Both the position numbers and the translations under genes were made by a program. Shown in pieces: positions 9,688 to 19,334 of a stretch of DNA of 48,740 nt (within the stretch, counting starts at the first letter, position 1; every line of letters starts with the position of its first letter). This stretch comes from Pleurocapsaceae cyanobacterium CSU_1_1 (GTDB taxonomy: Bacteria; Cyanobacteriota; Cyanobacteriia; Cyanobacteriales; Xenococcaceae). The stretch covers positions 1 through 48,740 of the forward strand of contig JAAUOU010000018.1 of assembly GCA_012034765.1 (NCBI GenBank), read 5' to 3'. The notes under the pieces were generated by a model. That model saw nothing but the letters and a program-made list of their open reading frames with translations. It was not told where the DNA came from and searched no databases.

Positions 9688-10782
9688 ATGACCGATAAAC
9701 CTTTGATATCAGCTTTTGACCGTGAAATGATGCACAAATGTTTGCAGCTAGCCCAATGTGCAGCAGGACAAACATCTCCCAACCCTCTAGTCGGTTCAGT
9801 TGTAGTTAAGGATGGCGTAATTATTGGTTCGGGTTTTCATCCAGGAGTTGGACAACCTCATGCAGAAGTATTTGCTTTGCAAGATGCAAAAGACGCTCAA
9901 GGCGCAACAGTATATGTCAACTTAGAACCTTGTAATCATTATGGAAGAACTCCCCCCTGTTCAGATGCGCTAATTAAAGCGCAGGTAGCTAAGGTAGTTA
10001 CGGGAATGGTAGATCCCGATCCTCGTGTTGCTGGTGGAGGAATTAAAAAACTACGGGATGCAGGAATTGAAGTTGTGGTTGGCGTAGAAGAAACTGCCTG
10101 TCGTCAATTAAATGAAGCTTTTGTTCATCGCATACTGCATCAACAACCCTTTGGTATTCTCAAATACGCTATGACCCTAGATGGTAAAATAGCCACTACT
10201 ACTGGACATAGTGCTTGGGTGACGAGTAAAGCTTCCCGCCATTTAGTTCATCAGCTAAGAAGTACTTGTGATGCCGTAATTATTGGTGGCAATACGGTTC
10301 GTCAAGATAACCCTAGCTTAACCTCTCATGGTCTGAGTGAACATAACCCACTGCGAGTTGTTATGAGTCGTAGTCTAGATCTACCTGTTGACTGCAATCT
10401 TTGGCATGATCATCTGGCGGAAACTCTCATCTTCACCGAAAACAATGATCCTCGACAACAGCAAATACTCCTCAGTAAGAAGACAAATATTATTACTGTT
10501 GCTGCACTCACGCCGAAAATAGTAATGGAACATCTCTATCAAAGAGGAATCTCCAAAGTTCTTTGGGAATGTGGGGGGAGACTAGCAGCTAAAGCGATCG
10601 CCGATGGTACAATTCAAAAAGTAATGACGTTTATCGCTCCTAAAATCATCGGTGGTACAGAAGCACCATCTCCCGTCGGTAATTTGGGGTTAAACCTGAT
10701 GACGGAAGCATTGCCATTAAAACAAGTTACAACTAAAGTAATTGATTGCGATATTTTAATTGAAGGATATTTAAGATCGTAA
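9688..10782 (+). CDS. ribD: Bifunctional riboflavin deaminase/reductase RibD
   Basis: A protein of 364 residues. The N-terminal cytidine-deaminase-like zinc domain has H58-A-E60 and PC82NHYGRTPPC91, the zinc ligands. The C-terminal RibD_C reductase domain begins around residue 155 (GILKYAMTLDGKIATTTGHS). It carries out two consecutive steps of riboflavin synthesis, deamination of the pyrimidine amine and NADPH reduction of the ribosyl side chain. No FMN riboswitch was recognised in the 190-base upstream spacer, and no other rib gene lies nearby, as is usual for the dispersed rib genes of cyanobacteria. Confidence 0.95.
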   Translation: MTDKPLISAFDREMMHKCLQLAQCAAGQTSPNPLVGSVVVKDGVIIGSGFHPGVGQPHAEVFALQDAKDAQGATVYVNLEPCNHYGRTPPCSDALIKAQVAKVVTGMVDPDPRVAGGGIKKLRDAGIEVVVGVEETACRQLNEAFVHRILHQQPFGILKYAMTLDGKIATTTGHSAWVTSKASRHLVHQLRSTCDAVIIGGNTVRQDNPSLTSHGLSEHNPLRVVMSRSLDLPVDCNLWHDHLAETLIFTENNDPRQQQILLSKKTNIITVAALTPKIVMEHLYQRGISKVLWECGGRLAAKAIADGTIQKVMTFIAPKIIGGTEAPSPVGNLGLNLMTEALPLKQVTTKVIDCDILIEGYLRS

Positions 10783-10887
10783 TCTGTAATACTTCAATAT
10801 TGGCTAATAGCTTTAAAAGATAAAGCGATCGCTCCATAAAGAACAATCGCCTTGGTTTAAATTAAGTTTATTAAATTTGTTTCGTGA

Positions 10888-11973
10888 TTATTCTTCTTCA
10901 GAATGATCATCATCAAAGGGTTGAGGAGGTGCGCCAATACTTTTTCCTTCCTTCATGTCCGCCCTAACTTTCGCCTCTATTTCGGCTGCTACCTCAGGAT
11001 TTTCTTGCAGATAATTAATCGTATTATCTCGACCTTGACCAACATTCTCGCCCTTATAGCTATACCAAGCACCCTTACGGATGACGATTTCTAAGTCTTC
11101 TGCTAGATCTAACAAACAGCCAACAGTAGAAATTCCTTGACCAAAAATAATGTCAAATTCAGCAATACGGAAAGGAGGTGCAACCTTATTTTTGGCAACC
11201 TTGACTTTGGCACGAATCCCATACATCCCCTCATTGCCTTTTTTGAGAGTTTGTATGCGACGAATATCTAAACGCACCGAGCAGTAAAACTTGAGGGCGT
11301 TACCACCAGTGGTTACTTCAGGACTACCATAACTAATCCCAATCTTTTGCCGTAGCTGATTGAGAAAAATTACCGTAGCTCCCGATTTACCAATATTCCC
11401 CGCAATCTTTCTCAGGGCTTTACTCATCAAACGAGCCTGTAAGCCGACTTGATTATCTCCCATTTCTCCCTCAATCTCAGCGCGGGGAGTTAAGGCCGCA
11501 ACAGAGTCTATCACCACTAAGTCTACTGCCGCCGATCGCACTAGCTGATCGACGATTTCTAACCCTGATTCACCGTTATCTGGCTGCGCTACCAACAAAT
11601 TCTCGATATCTACTCCCAATGCTGCTGAATAGGTGGGATCTAAAGCGTGTTCAGCATCGACAAAGGCAGCTACTCCTCCTGCTTTTTGAGTTTCGGCGAT
11701 CGCATGGAGAGCAAGAGTAGTTTTTCCCGAACTTTCAGGCCCATATATTTCAATGATTCTACCTTTGGGTAATCCACCTCCTAGGGCAACATCAAGGGTT
11801 AATGCTCCGCTGGGAATAGTTTCTACCCTCATTTGGGCAGCATCACCCAAACGCATAATTGCACCCTTGCCAAAATTGCGCTCAATCTGTTTTAAAACTA
11901 AGCTGAGAGCTTTATCTTTATCTGAATTGCTAGTACTGCTAGAAGTATTTGAAGTATTTGCGCGACTTGCCAT
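10888..11973 (-). CDS. recA: RecA recombinase
   Basis: A protein of 361 residues with Walker A GPESSGKT at 78-85, the [10 protein letters not shown] Walker B, loop L1 ([11 protein letters not shown]) and L2 with the signature [14 protein letters not shown]. The N-terminal 20 residues are Ser/Thr/Asn-rich and variable; the C-terminus is acidic (DDDHSEEE). It polymerises on single-stranded DNA for homologous recombination and repair. It is transcribed convergently with ribD. No clear LexA operator was recognised in the 450-base upstream region. Confidence 0.98.
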   Translation of the reverse strand: MASRANTSNTSSSTSNSDKDKALSLVLKQIERNFGKGAIMRLGDAAQMRVETIPSGALTLDVALGGGLPKGRIIEIYGPESSGKTTLALHAIAETQKAGGVAAFVDAEHALDPTYSAALGVDIENLLVAQPDNGESGLEIVDQLVRSAAVDLVVIDSVAALTPRAEIEGEMGDNQVGLQARLMSKALRKIAGNIGKSGATVIFLNQLRQKIGISYGSPEVTTGGNALKFYCSVRLDIRRIQTLKKGNEGMYGIRAKVKVAKNKVAPPFRIAEFDIIFGQGISTVGCLLDLAEDLEIVIRKGAWYSYKGENVGQGRDNTINYLQENPEVAAEIEAKVRADMKEGKSIGAPPQPFDDDHSEEE

Positions 11974-12421
11974 GAATGCCTCAATTGATGATTAATAGAG
12001 TAGAAAATAGTTTAAATAGTTTAAAACATGGGTTGAGCAATTAGTTTCGATTCTAGCGCTCTATATTTCAGTCTCATTTATCGAGAGTTTAATCGTTAAT
12101 TGTTCAGAAATAAGGCTACTACCAATTACTACAATAATTTTCTGGTGACTATATTTCTATTTTCTCAACCGTTGATAAAAAAGTCAACAAGAAAAAGCTT
12201 GTCTATCTTTAAGGGTAACTAATAAAAGCAACATCGATAATGGTTAGTAGCATTGGTAATAGTGAATTCTCAATTTTCTTAAGATTTGTTAAAGGTTTGA
12301 ACAAATAGATCGCTTCACAATACTTCTCGGTGAGGGATGTAGGGAGATAAGTAATCCCCTAATTTCCCTAATTTCCCAGTTTTTTAATTAAATTGTTAAC
12401 CTCACGGCAATTCAAGCCAGA
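11974..12421. other. Non-coding spacer upstream of recA
   Basis: An AT-rich stretch of about 450 bases holding the recA promoter on the minus strand, and near 12357-12376 two degenerate copies of a CCCTAATTT repeat (reverse of the STRR motif). No ORF, RNA or convincing operator was seen. Confidence 0.5.
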
Positions 12422-13015
12422 TTAAGCTCGATCTAGCTTAAGAAAATCAAGCACATTTTTAAGATCTTTAGCAGTAAGAGCAGTCTTTTCTAATGAATTA
12501 ACAGTGCGATCGCTTAAGGCGTAGATAGATTGAGAAGTTTGATTTAATTCAGACTTGAGATTGCTAACAGTAAGAGCAGTTTTAATTTGAGTATTAGCTG
12601 TATGAGCTACTGAAAATAGATGTCGTTGAGCAGTTTTAGATATTTGCAAGATCTGTTCTAAGTTTTTACTAGCATTGGCTACGATATCTTTTTCTTGTTG
12701 AAGAATACTGCTTGCCACTTGAGCAACATTCTTTTTGAAATCAATTTTGTGATGATTTTCATGCCTTTGATAATAGTATGCGCTGAGTACCGTCGCCAAC
12801 TGATCTGTAATTTGCTGTAAATAATCTATGTCTGACTGTTTCCAAATCCGATTGCGATCGCATTGACGATCAAATTGACAAAAAATTACGCGATCTGTGG
12901 CAATTTTGTGTCTAACTTTAGCTAGAAATAAACCCAGAGGTAGTGCTGGTTGGCGCTCAATTTCATAATCTGAGGATTGATTAGCAGGATTTAGATAAAC
13001 TATTAATCGATGCAA
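12422..13015 (-). CDS. GAF-like fragment with C-terminal coiled coil
   Basis: An open frame of 197 codons. Its first part resembles the end of a GAF domain (ATDRVIFCQFDR, then WKQSDIDYLQQITDQLATVL). The rest is a long hydrophilic helix with heptad-like spacing (NLEQILQISKTAQRHLFSVA to NVLDFLKLDRA). There is no internal methionine; the only start available is a TTG at 13015, with an in-frame TAG two codons before it. A complete GAF domain would need about 100 more residues. It is therefore probably the 3' remnant of a larger signalling protein, though translation from TTG cannot be excluded. Confidence 0.45.
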   Translation of the reverse strand: MHRLIVYLNPANQSSDYEIERQPALPLGLFLAKVRHKIATDRVIFCQFDRQCDRNRIWKQSDIDYLQQITDQLATVLSAYYYQRHENHHKIDFKKNVAQVASSILQQEKDIVANASKNLEQILQISKTAQRHLFSVAHTANTQIKTALTVSNLKSELNQTSQSIYALSDRTVNSLEKTALTAKDLKNVLDFLKLDRA

Positions 13016-13176
13016 TTTCTAAACAATAACTATTACTATCAACACCAAAACCTTTGCTCCAGATCATTATATTTATCAATATTTCTGGGGATTTCAGCTT
13101 TGTTGACTAGGCTAACTGCTATGTTACTTAAGATAATTGCAACTCGAACAATCAATTCATTAACTCTTAATTAACT

Positions 13177-14187
13177 TTAAATATTTGGTTTGAAGGATCG
13201 AGTAAGATAAATAGTTTGTTTAGTATTGTTAGATTCCTGGGCAGCATTTGCCACCTGTAGAGCATAAAGACTAGCTTGAGGTTGGATATAAAGGGGTTGC
13301 TGTTTAAATAAATAATCTAAAACCATCGTTGTATCTTGAGCAAATAAACCACGACGAGGGATTACAGGAATTTCTTGCTCGTTATTTTCTCTAATCAACA
13401 TCCCCTTTTCCCCGACAAAAACAATTTTTCCTGCTTCACCATAAATCTCCATCGTGCGATCGCTGTGCCAAAAGACATCTCCTTTGCCATAGGTAAGATC
13501 TGCCTTAACGCCACTGTCAAAGGTTAGTTGAGCCTGACAAAAACAGGCAGTAAAATAATCTACATCAGATAAATTCCAATAGCGATTATCACAGCTAATT
13601 TTTTCGACAGTGCCAAATAAATCAGTTAAGCGATGAATTCTCGATAGTGCTGCGCTAAGGGGAAAGCCAAACTGTTGCCGATGATATTTCCAGTTTTGTT
13701 CAACAGGATGTTGAGAACTAATAGTGGTGTAACGTGCATAAAAGACTTGTCCAATTTGTGGTAAATATTGCTTAAGAGCCTGATGTAAACCACCAATTAT
13801 CTCAATATGCTCTACATGCAGGAGCTTTTGTTTTGCTGCTGCTAATTCAATTACTTCTTGGGCAGTTTCAACTTCCAAGGCTAAAGGATACTCAACTACG
13901 ACATGCTTTCCCGCTAAGATTGCTGCTTTGGCGATCGCACCACACCCTTGATTAATCGTACAGATAAAAATTAAATCAAGCTGAGGTAAATTGACTAATT
14001 CACTCCAGGAATCAACTGCTTCAACAGCATATCTTTGGCAAAATTTTGATAACTTTACAGCACTGCTTCCCGTCACCACTAATAATTCTGTACGCGGATC
14101 GGCTTTAATGGCTTCTGCTCTTTTGCTGGCTGCATATCCCGTGCCGACAATGCCAACTTTGAGCAAAACTGAATTTGTATTGTTCAT
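13177..14187 (-). CDS. bvdR: Biliverdin reductase (Gfo/Idh/MocA fold)
   Basis: A protein of 336 residues. A Rossmann domain (KVGIVGTGYAASKRAEAI, glycines at 12-17) is followed by KHVVVEYPLAL near 95 and LLHVEHIEIIGGLHQALKQ near 122. The C-terminal part has FYARYTTISSQ, QQFGFPLSAALSRIHRLTDL and RRGLFAQDT. These blocks closely follow what I recall of Synechocystis BvdR, which reduces biliverdin with NADPH and supports phycobilisome assembly, so this name is preferred over a generic oxidoreductase. It is transcribed divergently from petF. Confidence 0.85.
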   Translation of the reverse strand: MNNTNSVLLKVGIVGTGYAASKRAEAIKADPRTELLVVTGSSAVKLSKFCQRYAVEAVDSWSELVNLPQLDLIFICTINQGCGAIAKAAILAGKHVVVEYPLALEVETAQEVIELAAAKQKLLHVEHIEIIGGLHQALKQYLPQIGQVFYARYTTISSQHPVEQNWKYHRQQFGFPLSAALSRIHRLTDLFGTVEKISCDNRYWNLSDVDYFTACFCQAQLTFDSGVKADLTYGKGDVFWHSDRTMEIYGEAGKIVFVGEKGMLIRENNEQEIPVIPRRGLFAQDTTMVLDYLFKQQPLYIQPQASLYALQVANAAQESNNTKQTIYLTRSFKPNI

Positions 14188-14862
<675 letters not shown>

Positions 14863-14882
14863 GAAATTAAAGCTTTTTTCAA

Positions 14883-14909
14883 GGCGTTCTATGATTAGAA
14901 CGTCTTTTT
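14883..14909 (+). terminator. Rho-independent terminator of petF
   Basis: A 9-bp stem (GGCGTTCTA / TAGAACGTC, one G-U pair) with loop TGAT is followed by five T. It lies 20 bases after the petF stop and may also serve the convergent GHMP kinase gene. Confidence 0.85.
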
Positions 14910-14914
14910 AAATT

Positions 14915-15955
14915 TCAGTTTATTTGCTTGGGAATATCCAGTCGGTAACATTGCATCTGCGGAAAATTTCTGGTGATTAAAGCGATCGCCTTTGACTGAC
15001 TATTGCGATCTAGAGCAATCAGTTGTGCTGTACCGTCTCCTTGCGAACCAACGCCTTTACCTCCGTATATATAAGGCTGTAGTGATGAATGATTAAGTAG
15101 CTGATGCAGTATAGGTGCATTTAACTGTTCAGGACAAGCAGGAGCAACATAGCGATCAAATTCTGCTTGAGCTTGATTCATCAAAGCGCCAATTGACTCA
15201 GCATTACCTTGTTGTAGGGCAGTAACAGCTTGTTTGACTAATGCTTGGTTAATCTCACCGAGATATTTTTGTACCTGAACTGCAATGGGATTATCTGCTT
15301 GAGGGTAACAATGATTTAGTTGAGCGAGAATCTTTTGAGTGTTTTTTGCCCCTGCCAAATCAACAATAATTAAATGCAAGTTTTGTCCGACGGTTAATGG
15401 GTGCGTGGTATAGCGATCGCCATCAAAAGTCATTAAGATCGGCTGCCTGCCGTAGGCACAGGCTTGATCTAGCCTACCACAATGGCTAGGAGTAGTTCTT
15501 TCTCCCCAATAGGCTAGTTCCATCTCTTCAGCGATACTTAAGCCCAGATCATAAACTAGATTAAATGCTCTGGCGACTAAGACACAAATTGCTGCGCTGG
15601 AAGATAAGCCTTTTTGCAAGGGTAAATCCATTCCATAGTTATTGATCGCCAAACCACCAACTTGATAACGAATTAAAGCCTGGTAAGCTACACCCGCCAC
15701 ATAACTATAGAAACTATCCGTCTGCGCCATGGCTAACAAAAGTTCTTTGTCCATGGCTAATTCTAATATTTGAGCAGAATGCAGGGTTTGCAAAACTAAA
15801 AGAGGACTCTGGTTGACGTGGGCATAAATACCCTGATTTGTCCCTACCACTACAGCAGATCCAGGCTCAATGTGAGGATTAACCTGCCGATATTCCCCTG
15901 CCCAATCACTATGCTCTCCAAAGAGACAAAGTCGACCAGAAACAAAAACGTCCAT
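14915..15955 (-). CDS. GHMP-family sugar kinase
   Basis: A protein of 346 residues. The N-terminal SGRLCLFGEHSDWAGEYR matches the substrate loop of galactokinase-like GHMP enzymes. The phosphate-binding motif is PLQKGLSSSAAICV (112-125), and a C-terminal GHMP domain has YGGKGVGSQGDGTAQLI near 298. Such kinases phosphorylate the anomeric carbon of sugars (galactose, glucuronate, arabinose or heptose types); substrate cannot be decided from sequence. It is convergent with petF. Confidence 0.8.
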   Translation of the reverse strand: MDVFVSGRLCLFGEHSDWAGEYRQVNPHIEPGSAVVVGTNQGIYAHVNQSPLLVLQTLHSAQILELAMDKELLLAMAQTDSFYSYVAGVAYQALIRYQVGGLAINNYGMDLPLQKGLSSSAAICVLVARAFNLVYDLGLSIAEEMELAYWGERTTPSHCGRLDQACAYGRQPILMTFDGDRYTTHPLTVGQNLHLIIVDLAGAKNTQKILAQLNHCYPQADNPIAVQVQKYLGEINQALVKQAVTALQQGNAESIGALMNQAQAEFDRYVAPACPEQLNAPILHQLLNHSSLQPYIYGGKGVGSQGDGTAQLIALDRNSQSKAIALITRNFPQMQCYRLDIPKQIN

Positions 15956-16414
15956 AGGTTGAAAATTGAATATTTAGCTTCAAGATTTGTAGTAGTACTC
16001 TAGTATTCTAATCATAAATTTTTAATTAACCTTGCTAGAATGTTGTTTCTCAACTTTAAACTATGAAATCTAAACCGCGTCCACTTTGAGTGTGGGGTAT
16101 GCTAAATCGCATTCAGCTTATACAACAACACTGTTGAAACTCATAGTTATTTATTTAGCTAACTGTTTTAAGGAAAGGGAAAAGAGACAAGAGACAAGGG
16201 CTGGCATCGAACTAAGCGATGTAAACACCCCATAGCTTGGTAAAAAAACAAATCACCTGAAACTCTAGTTTTCACGTCACGGACGCGATCTATTCAGACA
16301 TTCTATATTTTTATATTTAATTTTATCTACCTACTTATGTACGATCAAAGACTAGTTCCTCCAGCGATCGAGGTTAAATTCCTCCAGCTAAATCACGTAT
16401 TTCCTAAGACTACT
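15956..16414. other. Non-coding spacer before the exported glycosidase-like gene
   Basis: About 460 bases between divergent genes. It contains a short AGAGACAAG direct repeat near 16184-16199. No RNA, terminator or operator could be identified. Confidence 0.4.
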
Positions 16415-17866
16415 ATGAAGATTCTGACAGCTTTAAGTGCTACCCTGCTCAGTTGCTCTAGTTTGTTAGTGGCAACTCCCGCTAAAGCTGCTATCGGTCC
16501 TTATTGTCAGTTTTCCCCAGAGGAAGTTGCAGCCAAAGAAAAGCTACTTGAGGCATCAATAAGCAATGACCAAGCCAAACCAGAATATACGGCGATCATC
16601 CAGAAACATCGACAAATGCTTGAGACTTGTCGTAGTCAAACTTGGCCCGCAGAACAGGCTATTTGGTTACGCCTTTATCCCTGCGATATTAATCCTGGTT
16701 CTCTAGATTACGTTTTAGATCGCATTGTCAATTTAGGCTACAACAGAATACATCTAGAAGTCTTTTACGATAGCCAAGTACTGTTACCTCCTGGGGACAA
16801 TCCAACTCCCTGGACACCGGTAGTGCGATCGCCTGATGGAGATCAGATTGATTTATTACAGCAGGCAATCGACAGGGCGCATCAACGAGGTTTAAAAGTC
16901 TACGCTTGGCTATTTACGATGAATTTTGGCTATACCTATGCTCAACGACCCGATCGCCAGGAAGCACTAGCTCGTAACGCTGCGGGCAAAAATAGCCTGA
17001 GCTACGTCGACGATCGCGCTCAAGCCTTTATCGATCCTTATTCTCCTCAAGCACAAACAGATTACAATAATTTGCTCCAGGCGGTACTTAAAAGACAGCC
17101 AGATGGGATTTTATTTGATTATGTGCGTTATCCTCGTGGCGTTGCTGGACATTCTTTGGTTTATAAAGTCAAAGATTTATGGATTTATGGCACATCGTCT
17201 CTCAATGCTTTATATGATCGAGCAAGCAATCAAAAAGGATTGGCTTTAATCAAGAAATTTGTTGAGATGGGTAATTTGTCTACTCGCGATCTGGAAATCA
17301 TTGATCGGCAGTACCCTAAAGAAACTCAAGCGAAGTGGCAGGGTAGCCCTTCTGAGTCCGACTCTAAAGCTTCTGCATTATCTCGCCAAAATAAGCTCAA
17401 CCGAGATTTATGGTTCTTATCCGTTGCCCATGCTGCTCAAGGTGTAATTGATTTTCTCTCCTCAGCAGCTCAAACAGCAGAAGATCGAGGGCTAAAGGCG
17501 GGAGCAGTGTTTTTTCCCGAAGCTAATCGTCTTGTCGGTGCGCAAGGCTTTGATTCTCGTCTTCAGGCTTGGGATAAATTTCCTCCAGATTTAGAGTGGC
17601 ATCCAATGGCTTATGCTATCTGTGAAGACAAAACTAACTGCATTACCCAGGAAGTGAAAAAAGTATTAAACACATCACCCACAACCAATGTTATTCCTGC
17701 CTTGGCTGGTGCTTGGGGCAAGGAATACCGAAACCATCTACCTTTAGAAACCCAGATTGAAGCTCTACGTAAAGCAACTCCTGAAGTAAATTCCATGAGT
17801 CACTTTAGTTATGCTTGGCAAGAGCCAGATCGAGATCGTCAGCGACAATCCTGCCATCGTTTCTAA
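16415..17866 (+). CDS. Exported family-10 glycosylhydrolase-like protein (GHL10)
   Basis: A protein of 483 residues from ATG 16415. That start is chosen because it opens a typical signal peptide (MKILTALSATLLSCSSLLVA, cleavage probably after TPAKA). An upstream in-frame start at 16337 would bury it. The body looks like a TIM-barrel of the GHL10 type: LGYNRIHLEVFYDSQVLLP, AHQRGLKVYAWLFTMNFGY, FIDPYSPQAQTDY and PDGILFDYVRYPRG, with WHPMAYAICED near the end. Such proteins are thought to act on cell-wall or exopolysaccharide glycans. The substrate is unknown. tRNA-Leu follows 50 bases downstream. Confidence 0.75.
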   Translation: MKILTALSATLLSCSSLLVATPAKAAIGPYCQFSPEEVAAKEKLLEASISNDQAKPEYTAIIQKHRQMLETCRSQTWPAEQAIWLRLYPCDINPGSLDYVLDRIVNLGYNRIHLEVFYDSQVLLPPGDNPTPWTPVVRSPDGDQIDLLQQAIDRAHQRGLKVYAWLFTMNFGYTYAQRPDRQEALARNAAGKNSLSYVDDRAQAFIDPYSPQAQTDYNNLLQAVLKRQPDGILFDYVRYPRGVAGHSLVYKVKDLWIYGTSSLNALYDRASNQKGLALIKKFVEMGNLSTRDLEIIDRQYPKETQAKWQGSPSESDSKASALSRQNKLNRDLWFLSVAHAAQGVIDFLSSAAQTAEDRGLKAGAVFFPEANRLVGAQGFDSRLQAWDKFPPDLEWHPMAYAICEDKTNCITQEVKKVLNTSPTTNVIPALAGAWGKEYRNHLPLETQIEALRKATPEVNSMSHFSYAWQEPDRDRQRQSCHRF

Positions 17867-17917
17867 AATGTTGGATTTATGATTAATATCTGTTATGATG
17901 ATAGACGTTGCATACTT

Positions 17918-17999
17918 GCGGATGTGGCGGAATTGGTAGACGCACTAGATTTAGGTTCTAGCGTTTTCGGACGTGAAGGTTCAAGTCCTTTCATCCGCA
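17918..17999 (+). tRNA. tRNA-Leu (anticodon UAG)
   Basis: A full cloverleaf can be drawn: acceptor GCGGATG/CATCCGC, anticodon stem CTAGA/TCTAG with loop TTTAGGT giving anticodon TAG at 17952-17954, a long variable arm typical of Leu tRNA, T-arm GGTTCAAGTCC. The CCA end is not encoded, as the base after the discriminator A is C then C then T. Confidence 0.97.
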
Positions 18000-18307
18000 C
18001 CTCACTATCGTTCGGTCTAGGACTGACTTTCCTGTCACGTCCAAAACCACTAAAAGCTAAATCTTGCTCAAAACTTGCTCAAAAGCAACTATAACTTGAA
18101 GCTGAACAGAAGTGAAGCGGGTACATATATACCCCAATTATTTAAGCGCTTAACTAAAAAACAGGGCATTATAGCACCTGTTTCTGGTTCTCTAAAACTA
18201 TTTGCTGATAAGTCTAATCTCAGGCTAGGTACTGTATAGCTATGTACAGATGCAAAACAAGCTAAATAAGCTTAAACAGGCTAAATCACCTCATTTGAAC
18301 AGGGTAT
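18000..18307. other. Spacer between tRNA-Leu and the IS1 element
   Basis: About 300 bases with no recognisable gene. A short frame from ATG 18250 (MQNKLNKLKQAKSPHLNR) runs into the IS1 end and may be a gene start cut off by the insertion, but has no identifiable homology. Confidence 0.3.
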
Positions 18308-18345
18308 GGCGTTGCATAATTGAGACATGAATTAGGATAAAAATC

Positions 18346-18708
18346 ATGCAGTGTCCAGAGTGTAAGTTAGAACACATCAGAAAAAATGGTATTAATAGGC
18401 AGCGAAAACAAAACTATGTCTGTGTCAATTGTGGTTGCCAATTTATTACTAATTATGAGGCTTCTCACGGTTACTCCGACGAATTCAAACGAGAATGTTT
18501 GAAAATGTATGTCAATGGCATGGGCTTCAGAGCAATCGAAAGAGTTAAAGGAGTTCACCACACTACGATCATTACTTGGGTCAAAGAAGTAGGAGAACTA
18601 CTTCCTGATAGCTATGACCCTGAAACAATTCCACAAGTAGGCGAGCTTGATGAGCTTGAAACCTTTGTTGGTTCAAAAAAAACAAAATTTGGCTCTGGAC
18701 AGCAGTAG
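18346..18708 (+). CDS. IS1 transposase, upstream frame (InsA-like)
   Basis: 120 residues. A zinc-ribbon (MQCPECKLEHIRKNG, YVCVNCGCQF) is followed by a helix-turn-helix (GFRAIERVKGVHHTTIITWV) and the start of the catalytic domain (GELDELETFVG, first Asp). Read straight through, it ends at 18708. A run of eight A followed by C (18675-18683) is positioned so that a -1 slip reads AAA AAA AAC and enters the downstream frame, giving NKIWLWTAVDHF. This is the same device as in Escherichia IS1. The unshifted product would act as the DNA-binding regulator InsA. Confidence 0.85.
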   Translation: MQCPECKLEHIRKNGINRQRKQNYVCVNCGCQFITNYEASHGYSDEFKRECLKMYVNGMGFRAIERVKGVHHTTIITWVKEVGELLPDSYDPETIPQVGELDELETFVGSKKTKFGSGQQ

Positions 18709-19052
18709 ATCACTTTAAACCTGGAATTTTAGGATGGGTTTTAGGCGATCATAGCACCGAAACTTTTGAACCATTGTGGGAAATTGTCAAAAAATGGCGG
18801 TGCTACTTTTATGTAACGGATGGATGGAAAGTTTATCCAGGTTTTATACCAGACGGCGATCAAATCGTTTGTAAAACCTACATGACGAGAGTTGAGGGAG
18901 AGAATACAAGATTAAGACACTACTTAGCCCGATTGCACCGCAAAACTCTTTGTTATTCAAAATCTATTGAAATGCTTAAACATTCAATTCGATTACTGAT
19001 TCACTATCTGAGATTTTCAGATGTTCCTGTTCCCTACCGATTCATGTCTTGA
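18681..19052 (+). CDS. IS1 transposase, downstream frame (InsB-like)
   Basis: The -1 frame continues from AAC at 18681 through NKIWLWTAVDHFKPGILGWV, GDHSTETF, YVTDGWKVYPGF (second Asp) and MTRVEGENTRLRHYLARLHR (Glu) to KHSIRLLIHYLR. With the upstream frame it forms a fusion of about 235 residues, the full length of InsAB'. All three acidic catalytic residues are present, so the element looks able to transpose. A lone translation start inside this frame (for instance 18774) is not expected. Confidence 0.8.
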   Translation, partial: NKIWLWTAVDHFKPGILGWVLGDHSTETFEPLWEIVKKWRCYFYVTDGWKVYPGFIPDGDQIVCKTYMTRVEGENTRLRHYLARLHRKTLCYSKSIEMLKHSIRLLIHYLRFSDVPVPYRFMS

Positions 19053-19064
19053 TTCAGCAACGCC

Positions 19065-19208
19065 CATTCTTTGACTGGCTGGGAGTATATTTTAGATGCC
19101 TTATCTCTCTAGCTACTTTTGATAATTGGTATTAATTATTGATTCTGTTATTATTGCTGGGATATGGAGGATGGCGTTGGTGGCAGAGTCGTCAAGCAAC
19201 TAACCAAA
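19065..19208. other. Spacer with a possible membrane-peptide remnant
   Basis: On the plus strand a short frame from TTG 19140 reads LILLLLLGYGGWRWWQSRQA and stops at about 19240, overlapping the hypE tail on the other strand. It resembles the N-terminal membrane anchor of an exported protein but has no continuation. Confidence 0.25.
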
Positions 19209-19334
19209 TCAACAAATCCTCGGTAGTTGTTCCCCACTAAGCAGATCGACAATTCGCCTTGAACCAATTACATTTTGGAGCGTTACCAAGCAGTTTTGAT
19301 CCTCAACAACCTTACCAATAATTGCTGCCTGGGA
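19209..19334 (-). pseudogene. HypE C-terminal segment in shifted frame
   Basis: In the frame next to that of the main hypE reading frame the minus strand gives [19 protein letters not shown] and IVDLLSGEQLPRIC, ending at TGA 19209-19211. PRIC is the conserved C-terminal motif of HypE; its last Cys carries the thiocarboxamide that becomes the hydrogenase cyanide ligand. One base more in the CCC run at 19331-19333 would join it to the upstream part. Confidence 0.85.

Larger units (their letters stand above)
18308..19064 (+). mobile_element. IS1-family insertion sequence
   Basis: A 757-bp element, close to the roughly 770 bp of IS1. The ends are imperfect terminal inverted repeats of about 25 bp: GGCGTTGCATAATTGAGACA on the left, and on the right 19040-19064, which read in reverse begins GGCGTTGCTGAATCAAGACA. 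It contains two overlapping frames joined by a -1 shift. No matching 8-9 bp target duplication is seen (ACAGGGTAT left, CATTCTTTG right), so the flanks have changed since insertion. Confidence 0.88.

Noticed and set aside
17879-18094. Small ORF reading DVAELVDALDLGSSVFGREG
   Set aside because: It is the translation of the tRNA-Leu gene, a common artefact.
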